A stretch of 24,987 nt of DNA from positions 1 through 24,987 of the forward strand of contig WHUX01000461.1 of NCBI GenBank assembly GCA_015179025.1, read 5' to 3'. The notes beneath the pieces were generated by a model. That model did not search any database. It had not been told where the DNA came from and saw nothing but the letters and a program-made list of their open reading frames with translations. The position numbers were made by a program, and so were the translations under genes. Below are positions 7,426 to 17,255 of the stretch, piece by piece. How positions within the stretch are numbered: position 1 is the stretch's first letter; each line of letters opens with the position of its first letter. Origin of the DNA: Terfezia claveryi (taxonomy: Eukaryota > Ascomycota > Pezizomycetes > Pezizales > Pezizaceae).

Positions 7426-9654
7426 CTATTCCCTCTGCAACCTCTTCATCTCTGCCTCACACATTCTCTTTATCTCGACATCATCGCTCGTCTTCCTATT
7501 CCAAATCCGTAACATTCTCTCCGCCGATGTACTATTACCCAACGCTACCTTGGGACTGATATCACTCTTGACCACGCCTGTAGCAGTATTAAACAGCGTC
7601 ACCTCCGGGTCCAAATCCATTATTCCCTTGAAAGCTAGAGCTGGTCCCTTTGGTAGGCGGGTTGGTGTAACTAGTGCCGCTGCTTGTGACACATGAACAC
7701 GTGCGCCAACGCACGTACTTGGAGTATTGTTATTTCCTCTAGGTGATTCTTGAAAGGTAACTCCCTGACCACTTGGTGAAGCATAGGACATATTACTAGC
7801 GGAGCTGAATCCGACATGCGGATAATTGTTTCGGGTTGTCGGATTAGCGGGCTTTGCATGACCGGCACCCACGACTGGGGAAGTCCCCTCATGCCCATTT
7901 ATTTCAATGCCATGGTAATATCCCCGCCTCTCGGTATTCATTACTTCTCTCTGATGGGTTGCGTTCGGCGATACAGGCAATTCCCCATGTGCGGATGGCT
8001 GCTGGAAGGTAATGGTATCAAACGAGGGGACGGGTGAGTATCTCTGACGGTGCCCTCCGTCACTAGAGGATGATTGGAGATCAAAGTCGGAGTATTTCAA
8101 AACAGGACGTCGTCGTGGCATATTATTGTCTGGCGCAGTTGCTGCCTGAGCTGGGTACGCTTGAGTGACTTGGGAATATGATGGTCTTTGGGGGTAAAAA
8201 CTTGGAGTATTTTCTTCGAATCTAGGGGCATCTTGAGTAGAGGTCGTTTGATGTGGGATGACTTTCTTATTGTTAGACATAGGTTCCTTAAGTGGGCCTG
8301 ATTGATGTAAAGGTGGTGAAGTAAGCCATGCGGAGTTCATGACAGGTAGATGCCCGGGCAACCTTTGGGTCTGCAAGGAAGCCAGGCTGTTGTGAAGGGG
8401 CGTGTCCATGGTTCTCTGGTTTGTGGTAAGGGTATTGCCTCGTAGCCTCGACAAATTCCTCAGCTGCGGACCCTGACTAGTTATAGAATCTCCAACCAAA
8501 GACTCTACTCGGCCATACTCTATAGACCTATAGGTAGGGCCTTGGCCAGATTCTGTCTGCGTCATATGAGCCGTCAAACTCTTGGACGTAGGTGGCTCAC
8601 TCTCGCGTTTGACGTGCAATTCCAAATTTCTGAGGTCAGATTCTACCTGATTCAAGGTTTCTAACGTCACCGAATCCTTGGGCTTTGGCCAACTTCTCCC
8701 AGGACGTCTCTCCTGCAACCGATACAATGTGTTTCCTCTCTTATCAAACTCTTGTCCTGAAACATCATACTCAACACCATTCCGCGTGACCCCTCGTCAT
8801 ATTCTTCGACCTGGACCGATAGAAACAGCGGACCAAGTGTTTGCCGCCTAGGCGGCATGAATCTATGTGGTGGTGGTACTGGTGGCCCAGACGAGCTCGC
8901 AGAGATGAGGTGTCCATGCCCATTTGCCTGGTTTTGGAGATTGCCTCTAGTGCGTGTGGGCAGTTCACAACTTATATCTGACACTTCGTTACTGGCAACG
9001 CTTGGTCCAGAGTCCTGGAATGCCTGTGTAAACTGGGTTGGAAGCTGTACAAGTACCCGTGGCACAGATTCTGCTGAAGCTGATTTCCTGCGGGTGTCAA
9101 TTTCGTTCGCCCGGCCTGTCCTTTGCACATTTCCTGTACCACACGCTCGGACAGGGCCCGCTGTTGGCAAATTCTGTTCGGCACTGTAGGAATTATTGGG
9201 GCCAGGGAGCTCGGATTTCTCCTCAGCCCAAACTTCATCCCAGGACAACAAGGGAAAAATAGTTCCTGCGCGGGTGTGTTCTATACGTTCCTTGCTTGCT
9301 AGTTATAGCTCGCGGAGCTGCTCTTTCCTTGGAAGCGGCACTCGATTCGGTTATGTGCATAGCCGCCGTTTGTGCATGCTGCTGCGACACCGGCATTATC
9401 AGAGGTACATTACTAGTAGCAGTTGAAGCATGCGGAGGCCCAGGTGTCATATGTGCATGAAGCCCGGTTTCAATCCCCTCATTCTCCGCTTCATTTGAGT
9501 CCCTTGTGTTCCGATGTCGCCGCCGGTGTTTGTGGGACCTCTTTTTCTTCTTTTCGGAGTCTTTGGCTTCTCGGGGGGTCCCGTGGGCAGTGATAGTATA
9601 GTGGATTGTCTCAAATTCTGCCTTCGAAGGTACATCGGCTGGAGGCATTGGCAT
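7426..9654 (-). CDS. Large Ser/Pro/Gln-rich, probably disordered hypothetical protein (multi-exon or frameshifted)
   Basis: Three long minus-strand frames follow one another and look like one gene of roughly 700 residues. Part 1 (from ATG 9654) has a strongly basic stretch near residues 36-50 (K/R/H-rich, nuclear-signal-like). Part 2 (about 9184 to 8790) is Pro/Ser/Gly-rich. Part 3 (about 8790 to 7426) is some 450 codons without a stop, rich in S, P, Q, T and N, ending in a charged Arg/Glu/Lys helix. Between parts 1 and 2 an intron at 9286-9184 (103 bases, GTATAG donor, TACAG acceptor) would keep the frame, though its branch site is weak. Between parts 2 and 3 the frame changes near 8785 with no room for a normal intron, suggesting a one-base loss. 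No domain is recognised. The length of part 3 argues for a real gene. Confidence 0.6.
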
Positions 9655-9691
9655 TGCCCTCGACTGCTCAGGAATTGTCAAGTATCTGCAG

Positions 9692-11025
9692 AATATCTGT
9701 CAGGCTAGTCAGTTTGTGGTACGAGTGGATGAGGTGGGAAAACTGGGGCTAATGGGAATACTGACTGGGTGAAGTGAGGTAATGGAGGGGAGGATGATAC
9801 GTTATTGTTGCTGTTGTTGTGTTTCCGACTTGAGGAAAGTTAGTACGCAGCTTCGATGTTTAGGAATATACTGTGAGCCGGTTGTTGCCAAGAGTGTCAA
9901 TACTACCCGATATGGCGGAGATAAAGGTGTCTTGGAGGTAGTCTGGTTGGCACTACGTCTGACTGTTACTTACTTAGTCAATTATCAATATATAAATATT
10001 TAATAAGTAGTCCCTAGGCCCCTCAGAAGTGAACTATATGGTTTGTAGGTGGCTTCTACGGTCAGGAATTGCAAACCTAACGTCAGTCTAGCCTTTGCCG
10101 GGCCAGGAGCGTGGTAAGTACGCTTACAGGTAATCATCCATGGTACACAAGCAAGTACTTTAGCTTCTGCGTATGTACATATTTACCTATTAGCTGAATC
10201 TGCAGATTCACTGAGCCTTCGACGGCTTCTTTGGTTTGGGTCGTCGAGTAACTCATTGAACGGTATAATGAATCAAGTCTATATACTTCTAGATTGGTTG
10301 TATTACTCTAATTTACCAAACGATAGTTCTTCGTACCGTCTAAAACAGGAATCCCCTGAATTCTTCAGCATGGATCCAGAGATTGCCAAAGTTGACTAAT
10401 ATTCTCTACCTAGAGATCTCTCTCAGTTGAATTCTATCAATCTCTTATGAAAATATATGGCATAATTTCTCTAGGTCTCATGAATGTAAGTAAATTCAGC
10501 CTTAGTTTGGGTGTAGATTCGTTATACACATGTAAACATGTTCTATACCTAGCGGATAAAAAGTTCGTGATGTTTCAGACTACAGGAATATTGCAGTTAT
10601 GCACGACACTTATACTGGCTACTTAAAGTAGTGACCTTGAATGCTTTAGTAATAACAACTGTTAATTTTATGAACGTTTACTTGTTGAAGAACACTCTCC
10701 ACAATCACTCTACACTGTCATATCTCACTACCACTAGCACAAAACTTATCCTGTAAGTACTCAATAAGGCCGCATAGGCCTGATATCGATCCCTAGGAAT
10801 ATTCACTAAAGAGCAAAGAAAAAGAAAATATGACGCAGGTATTGAAGCTCAAACCAGCAGCAAGATTAGATGATCACTCATATTCATTTCGGGTAGGTAT
10901 ATGCAAATTTAATATCATAGGTAGGCCCCGTGACCAAAACTACAAAGATTGACTAGATAAACCCACTACTGGACATGATGATGATGAATTATACTACGAA
11001 TGCATATGATACGAGCTATATTAAC
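9692..11025. other. No supported gene; likely promoter and possible first intron of the large minus-strand gene
   Basis: Apart from the candidate first exon at 10128-10141, nothing coding can be supported. The frame at 9782-10003 on the plus strand is short, lacks any family resemblance and lies across the possible intron. From about 10250 to 11020 the sequence is A/T-rich with stops in all frames. Confidence 0.5.
10128..10141 (-). other. Possible 14-base first coding exon of the large minus-strand gene
   Basis: Reading the minus strand, ATG at 10141-10139 in the context TACCATGG begins four codons and two bases. A GTAAGC donor follows at 10127. An acceptor CTGCAG at 9691-9686, preceded by two CTGAC branch-site matches, would join in frame to the sequence leading into the ATG at 9654. 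The resulting intron of 442 bases is long for a fungus. If it is not used, translation starts at 9654 and the acceptor would belong to a 5' untranslated intron. Confidence 0.3.
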
Positions 11026-11512
11026 CTAAGCACCCCTTAGTATATCATGCATGCCAGATCTTCCAATCCTTTCCTTTGGTCCTAACTCAACGCTCACTTT
11101 AGGCAAGGTAAGGCCTTGTGCTTTGTGAATTGTTAAAGCCCATGTTAGGACTATTGGGAACTGAATCCATGAACATGGATTCGCCTGATAGTCAAAACGT
11201 GCTGTGAAGGGACCAATGAGGAATACTCGAGGATATGCTTCTATAAAGGGAGGGCCTAAATAGTTATCTAAATCCACGAAAAGGCATGCCAGAAGCCCGT
11301 TTGGACATTCCCCCATCACCAGTGTACGAATAGTCCCTATAGAACTAACTTTCCCGCCCCTACTCAGAGTTTTTTTGTCACCATCACACGGGCTCTGACA
11401 CTCAAAAGTAATACTGGGGATAAATCTCCAGCACTCTCTGATTTAACTTCCTAACCATTGATAGAATATTAGCTGGTGCAGAATGCCAGGCAAGTACTCG
11501 GTACATACACTG
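11026..11512 (-). pseudogene. PIF1-like DNA helicase, decayed C-terminal fragment
   Basis: PIF1-family helicases are ATP-driven 5'-3' DNA helicases, often present in fungi as multicopy, mobile or subtelomeric genes. The fragment translates to a C-terminal core ending in LTWALTIHKAQGLTL followed by a V.LG..E...G pattern, which is the helicase motif V/VI region of this family. The frame stays open from a stop at 11443-11445 down to the stop at 11026. A second frame, 11512-11402, holds what looks like the preceding part and overlaps it near a NQRVLEIYP segment, so a frameshift lies near 11402-11442. The ATPase motifs I-III and the final SR-containing motif are missing. It is a truncated, non-functional copy. 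Confidence 0.78.
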
Positions 11513-11575
11513 GGGACCTCAATAGCTGTCTTTCTCGGATTGGGAGACTGCGTAGAACCCGAGCCTGAATTCATG

Positions 11576-12300
11576 CTAAGAGTCCTCCCGAGACCAAGCA
11601 CCATCTCTAGCACATGAGAGAATTTCCCGGAACCGGATCTGGACTCCCCAGCCTGGGCCCTCTAAATATTCAAACTCGGTTGCAGTGTAGAGTGTGTTGC
11701 CCCAGTGCCTATAGACTGAGTGCTTATAGCTGCCTCTATGTTTGCACCCTTTTCCAATAGCAGCTTTACTCTCCATATGTCTGCTGCTACATAGAGCATT
11801 GGGGCAGCAGCGCTCTCAGTGGCCTCGCTGTTTGCACCCTTCTCCAGAGGCAGGCCCACTACCCTAAATGTCCATTTTTATGCTGCAATACTGCTGGCCC
11901 AGTACTAATTGTGGCCTCAAATTTGCATCGCTCACTAACTGCAGCTTCACTACCTCTCTATGTTCCTTTGACCCAGCCCAGATAAGTACTTTATCGTAGT
12001 CATTGTTTTTCATACTCGATATTCACAACATCTAACCGAAGACTTACCACATTGACATGCCCTGATTTGGTTGCCGTAATTAACAGGGGTCCAGTGATGT
12101 CGTTGAGTGGCGCTGAATGATATGCTTCGCTTTTCTTGCCTGTCTTGCGTCTTTGTATGGGTAACCGCTAGATCCTTCCTCTGGTAGATAATGTCTGCTG
12201 TCACTACAGCTTTGTAAAGGTCTCTGCAAAATAACTTCCAGGTCTCCCTGCTGTTTACGCTAGCGGAAAAGGAGGCAAAGGAGTGTAAGGAGAGGCTCAA
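11576..12300 (-). pseudogene. Ankyrin-repeat protein gene, multiply frameshifted
   Basis: Ankyrin repeats are protein-binding helical modules; fungal genomes carry many, often behind NACHT or other signalling domains. In the minus-strand frames one can follow at least four degenerate repeats, with signature pieces such as ITATKSGHVNVVSLRLD, LIWAGSKEHREVVKLQL, RVVGLPLEKGANSEA and RVKLLLEKGANIEAA. The frame changes near 12085, 12005 (an A-run on the minus strand), 11872 and 11700, always between or inside recognisable repeats. The part upstream of 12130 is open to about 12300 but shows no clear domain. It lies on the same strand as the helicase fragment but is unrelated to it. The repeats are certain; the original gene ends are not. 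Confidence 0.85.
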
Positions 12301-15300
12301 TTTCTGTGATGAAGCCCTTGTTGTCGAAGCAGTGTTTGAAATTCTCCCATAGCACTCAGGTTGTGAGCTATTATTACAATCCTGTATTGATCATTGGTTA
12401 TTGCAGCCACCCCAGAAGAGTGCTCCTGTACTGTTGAATGTGATGGGTTTGGTTAAAGGAAATTCCCGTTGCACTATAATCGCCATAGCTAAAACGAAAA
12501 TTGAGGATTGTACATACTTTGTCACAAAAGTGTTGAGGATGATATTGAGTCAGCCTTGCTCCTAGCATATTCTCTCTCTCGAGTCCCGTAGTTATATTCA
12601 GGAATATAACATCTTTATACCACAATACGAGTATTGTGTGATTTTTGGCTTGAAACCGCCAACGATGATGTGCAGTGATTTTATCTCGTTGGAGATCGAT
12701 GTTCCTGAAATTGGCGGTACATCTCTGTACGGTGATGGCTAAGATACCACCGATGAGTATGCGAAGCCCATCTGATACGGCGGCAGATCTGAGACCACTA
12801 TATAGTCAGCGTAATCAGCGCCGGATTCTGCAAGTAACTATTTGTCTCACTGATATATCCTTAAATTTTCACTGGATTGAATATTTGTTTATATTTGCTC
12901 TCGTGGTCATTGTGTTGCGATCAGAGCGGGGAAACAATTGACATTGTCATAGGCAAATGCTAGGACTATATATACACGGTGTGCGGGTAATATCATAACC
13001 GCTAAACAGAATACCGCCAGTCAGCTGCGCCCCTGTCACGTGAGCCATCCCGGCAGTTGGGAAATATGGCGATGCACTGGATTTAGTCTGGTTGGCTGGA
13101 TTCCTTGTATCGCAGGGGTAGGATGAGACCTAATGACTCTCCAAGAATGCACTCACCCCCTGAAAGGACTCTCCAAAATGTTACTCACCGCTGTGATCTG
13201 CAATGAAGCAATTAGTTACATACATACAGTATTTTTGAAAATTCATACGGAAGGGGATTTTCATCAACGCATGTAGCCCACACCTCTAAAAGTCGTGGCA
13301 TGGCTTATTGTGGACACCACGACATGACGTTGGAGGCACTGTCACGCACCTTCTCGAGCTCAAAAACCACAATAAACATCAGGAGATCCCATCCCGATGA
13401 ATGGTCCCTTTAGTGAGTACTATATAGGTATTATCACTTGACATATGTACTGGTACTCTAACTTGATTTGTTTATGAAACTTGGCGGGGCAACTGTGAGT
13501 CGAACAATGACTGTACTGCAATTGGTCTATTGCCCCAACCCGGGTTACTTGTGGAACGAGATACATGCCAGCTGCAGATCCTTTAAAGTGATTCTGAGTC
13601 GTTCCCATATACATGTTCATATGTATTCATCTATAAGTACAATCATGCTTCAAAACTATCTGGACACACTCAAAATCATTGTGCCAACCAGACTACAAAA
13701 TCGCAGCCAACTAACCTGACTCAGAAGGGAAGCAAATGATTCAGTATTGGCTTATTGTATCAAAGTTATAATCGAATAGAAAATCAGGATATCTCCGCAG
13801 CAAAGGAGTTACAAATGTTGGAAATTTTTGGTGGGCTGGCAAAATTTGTATGGAGAAGGACATCATACAACCACTACCTAAGGTTGTGCACGTACTATCT
13901 ACATGTGAACCACTATGGTCCCATCCTAGTCATATTGGAATATATGGCAGGGTAATTTGGATCAAGAACCATTTGTTCTAACTTTTCTCTAAAAGGCCAA
14001 TTTTCGCTCTGGTTTGAAATTGTCCAAATACTTTTGATGCATGTGTATGGTTACGAATGTCTCCAGATGTTGGTACCTAGGTACAGGCTGACGTCTTGCA
14101 GCCAGTTAAAGGTGCGTGACAAACGGATAATTGAAAACCAACGATGAACAGCCCCTTGAAATGACAAACCCAATTTTTTGCAGTTTATGTCTCTACTCGG
14201 CATGGTAGCCGAATACGGTATTGTCCCACCAGTGCACTTGATCTCGACTGATAACGGAAATAAGGAGGCAGGTTTGTCTCAATTTCCGATCAATCGTATA
14301 CATTGATTATAAGTCTTGTACATGGTGACGAGCTTTGAGAAGAAAACGTTCATGCAATTGGCAGTGCCGTTCAAAACAGGTATTCCGATCCTCCTTCTTG
14401 GGGTCTCTTTCCGAAATCTCACAACGTGTGCATATTGTGGCTGCAGAATAGTGGGGCAATTGAAGAAAATTGATGGTGACGATCTAGCTGCATACCAAGT
14501 CCTTGCCCAGTACCGTACTGCCAATTACATTGGAAGTATTACAGTACCAGTGTACGGTACCTCCCGCTTCCATTTGCCAAGCCCCCGATGAGCATCAATG
14601 CAGGCATCACCGACCCCCGCCGCTTCTCGGATCTGCTGTACGGTTCGCGGATTCTTTGACATCTGAGCCATCGATACCTATATGTGAGAGCATCCTGAGT
14701 AAGGCCGTAGTCGAGCGAGTCAAGGCCATGCAGGGCTGACATGATCCTGGGCCGGCCAATAGACCTTCACTTGTCTTGTTTCTTTACCGAATCTTTAATG
14801 AGAGGCCTACTGAACACACGTTCGCTGCGCACAGTCCACTGTTTTCAAACTTTGATGCACATACTGGTACACTATAAGGTGTGGTAAGGCTGAGCCCCAT
14901 ACTCCAATTGGAGAACTCCTTCCTTTATGCCGGGATTGCGGGGCCAGCTTCCAGGTTGTATTCATAGATTATGTGCCCAAAATGCCGAGTGGGTGTGTGA
15001 GGAAATTCCCACATGGCTAGATGATCCACCCAGTTGATATTTTATATATTCCAAAGCGCAATTACAACCTTTGTGAGTTTCAGGTTCACCAAACATCAAC
15101 GGACTTCTGTCTTGAGCAATTTCGTCTTCATTGTTTAAAACGCTCCCCCATTCTTCTCACTGTTTTCCAAATCATTGCCGATCGTCGCCGAGATCAGCAT
15201 CAAATTTCTACTTTTGTTCTTCGCCTAGTCTTGCTGTTCCCGACAACGACAATAAACCCCTCTTGGGTTTAAGCCCCGAAAAAACACCAGCGTTCATCAT

Positions 15301-15348
15301 CTCACTCCATAAAACAAAGGAGCGAAACCCCTTTCATCACCACAAACA
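12301..15348. other. About 3 kb without a supported gene
   Basis: There are scattered frames of 60-95 codons on both strands, many without ATG and none with a recognisable motif. A plus-strand frame at 14316-14591 is the longest. Small features include inverted copies of GTCGTGG (near 13292 and 13316) and of GTACCGTAC (14510-14518 and 14552-14560). From about 15130 the sequence turns C/T-rich, as expected of the promoter and leader of the next gene; a TTTATATATT lies at 15041-15050. Confidence 0.5.
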
Positions 15349-15783
15349 ATGTGCATCAATAATACCTACTCCTGTCCGACTTGCCATCGCGAACGCAAGG
15401 AGACAATTTCCTGCGTTCCCCGCTACCGCTTGCAACAGCAGCCAAAAAGTCAGAAAACCTTATCCCCGACATTGGAGCCGCCTCCAAGGTGTGACTCTGC
15501 ATCCATCATATCACAACACCTCCTTGCGACCTGCCAAAGTTGCAACACCGCATACCGTGCTGCCTTTGAGCAAACTCTTCGACGCTCGATCGCGATGTCG
15601 AGGTCGGGATCTGGTTCGAGCGACCTAAACGATGGTGATGTGGAGATGGAGGATCCTCATGCCAGACTACTGGCAGACGAGCGACAAAACGCTAGGATAC
15701 AATGGGAAGCCTATGGGCGAAAAGGGAGAGAACGATTGTGCAAGCGGAGAGGAGTTTCGGAAGATGAGATACTATACATGTAA
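15349..15783 (+). CDS. Small Cys-containing hypothetical protein beginning MCI (144 aa)
   Basis: The ATG sits in a strong context (ACAAACAATG) after a long C/T- and C/A-rich leader typical of fungal genes. The product carries two CxxC pairs, C9/C12 and C62/C65, plus C2, C22 and C48, which could bind a metal. Residues 30-47 are Gln/Pro/Ser-rich. Residues 86-102 are Ser/Gly then acidic. The C-terminal 40 residues are a charged helix rich in Arg and Glu. Many Pezizomycotina genomes encode small proteins that begin MC and have spaced Cys, whose function is unknown; this looks like one of them, and another lies at 23741. No signal peptide or membrane segment is seen. An overlapping plus-strand frame is a shadow without ATG. 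It is likely a real gene, single-exon as read. Confidence 0.62.
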   Translation: MCINNTYSCPTCHRERKETISCVPRYRLQQQPKSQKTLSPTLEPPPRCDSASIISQHLLATCQSCNTAYRAAFEQTLRRSIAMSRSGSGSSDLNDGDVEMEDPHARLLADERQNARIQWEAYGRKGRERLCKRRGVSEDEILYM

Positions 15784-17057
15784 AGTGTCTCAGAAAGGCA
15801 AAGGGCCTCAGCACCACAACTATGGAGATTCAGATAAGGAGCGACAGTGGTGTGAGCATACTACTAAAATGGTGCTTCATTTTTTTTTGCATTTCACCTT
15901 ACATTCATTCCAGCTAAATCATATTATACACATTTATATTTGCTTTTCATTTGCATCACTGAGCGAGGATATCGGGAAGTCTGGTTGATTTTGGGAATGG
16001 GGCGCTGTTTTGTTTGTTGATGGCGGAAATCCGGTTTGCATAGTATTCACACGTCGAAATTGCTTCTTATTCTTTCTATCTTTATTGCAATCAACTAGTT
16101 TTAATGTAATATCTGTTCCGTTTGAGGCTACGGTACTAGTTTACGCAGGAACATAGGTCATTGACCAGGTACTCAGTTTCCTAATTGAAAACAAACAATG
16201 CTCTCCACCCTAATTCATGCTGTGAGGAGATCTAGAGCTGCTGTACCCGGGGCCCTAGTTTAGTTGACCCCAGCTTGTCATTTAACTTCCGCAAACCCCA
16301 CCCCCGACAATATTGCAATGAATGCTCTCGGCCGAAATATACCAAAGACTTGACTGCTACAAAGAATCACCCTATTTCGATAATCAGAAGACAGGATGGT
16401 CAAGCCTCTCAGCATGCTCAAATATGCAATATAGAGCTTGTCTGTGGTACGGTCGCTCGATAGAGCCAGTACTATGGCGGCGGTATTATCCACGGTACAC
16501 AGTACTTACCGAGGTTCCATTTTATCGGATTCTGGAAGGCCTTACTCGAACCCATATTTGATGCTTGTGTTATGCATACAACATGTAATATATCTCGTGC
16601 AACCACTAGAACTCTGACATGCGTCCCCTCTGATAATATCAGTACTTCCTAGGGTCCATAGTTGAAGGAGCCTTAGGACTTACCCAATCATTCTGTGTAT
16701 GGCGATGGTGTACAACACCTCAAGCATGCTCTGACATACTAATGTTCTGACATTCTGCCTTCCCGAGATTCATTTCGATCGAATCCTCACGAGGCTTATT
16801 CGAGATCTGACGCTTGTTCCAATCAGGTATTTTTTTTTCTCTATCCAAGCCCCACGTAGCTACTTGCATTTTGCATTAGGATTATCTTGGGGAATCTCTC
16901 ATCATCTAATGTTTGTGTAATCATGACGGGCACATAGCAGCCGCCGGGCAGAGTATTTGCATGCCGAAGCGTCGACTTGAGCACAATTGGTTTAAATTCC
17001 ATGGTAATTTAGAGGCAGTGAATCTGTAAACTCGCTGGCGAGACTTTGGGAACAAGC
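15784..17057. other. No supported gene
   Basis: The first few hundred bases would be the 3' untranslated part of the small gene ending at 15783, including a run of T near 15881. Frames around 16275-16561 overlap on both strands and show no family resemblance. The remainder is A/T-rich with frequent stops. Confidence 0.5.
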
Positions 17058-17255
17058 TTTTGATAATTATATCAAACACAATCACCCTTACCCCAAACCT
17101 TTGTTACATAAACTAAATGTAACTGTCGATATATGTTGTGATTGTAGCCACCATGTTTTGACGATTATATTAAACCTAATCGTCCTTACCCTTAAACCTT
17201 TTGTTATATAAATCAAATGTAACTAACAACAAATGTTGCGATTGTTCTCCCTATG
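17058..17255 (+). repeat. Tandem duplication of a ~100-bp unit with three inverted repeats per unit
   Basis: Unit 1 (17058-17155) and unit 2 (17156-17255) align along their whole length, differing mostly by C/T and A/G transitions. In unit 1 three perfect stems can be drawn: TTTGATA/TATCAAA (17059-17076, 4-base loop), GTTACAT/ATGTAAC (17103-17123, 7-base loop), and ACAATCAC/GTGATTGT (17078-17085 with 17138-17145) enclosing the second. In unit 2 the second and third are kept with G-T wobbles and one A-T to G-C exchange; the first has one mismatch. There is no open frame. It could be a structured RNA, a foldback repeat or a protein-binding array. Confidence 0.78.

Noticed and set aside
7242..7696. 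Two plus-strand frames of about 100 codons
   Set aside because: They lie mostly antisense to the 450-codon final part of the large minus-strand gene and show no family resemblance.
14316..14591. 91-codon plus-strand frame with a hydrophobic segment
   Set aside because: There is no promoter-like context or recognisable family, and an opposite-strand frame of similar length overlaps it.
15131..15628. Long plus-strand frame overlapping the small MCI gene
   Set aside because: It has no ATG at its start, a Ser/Pro/His-rich shadow composition, and overlaps a better-placed gene with a strong start context.
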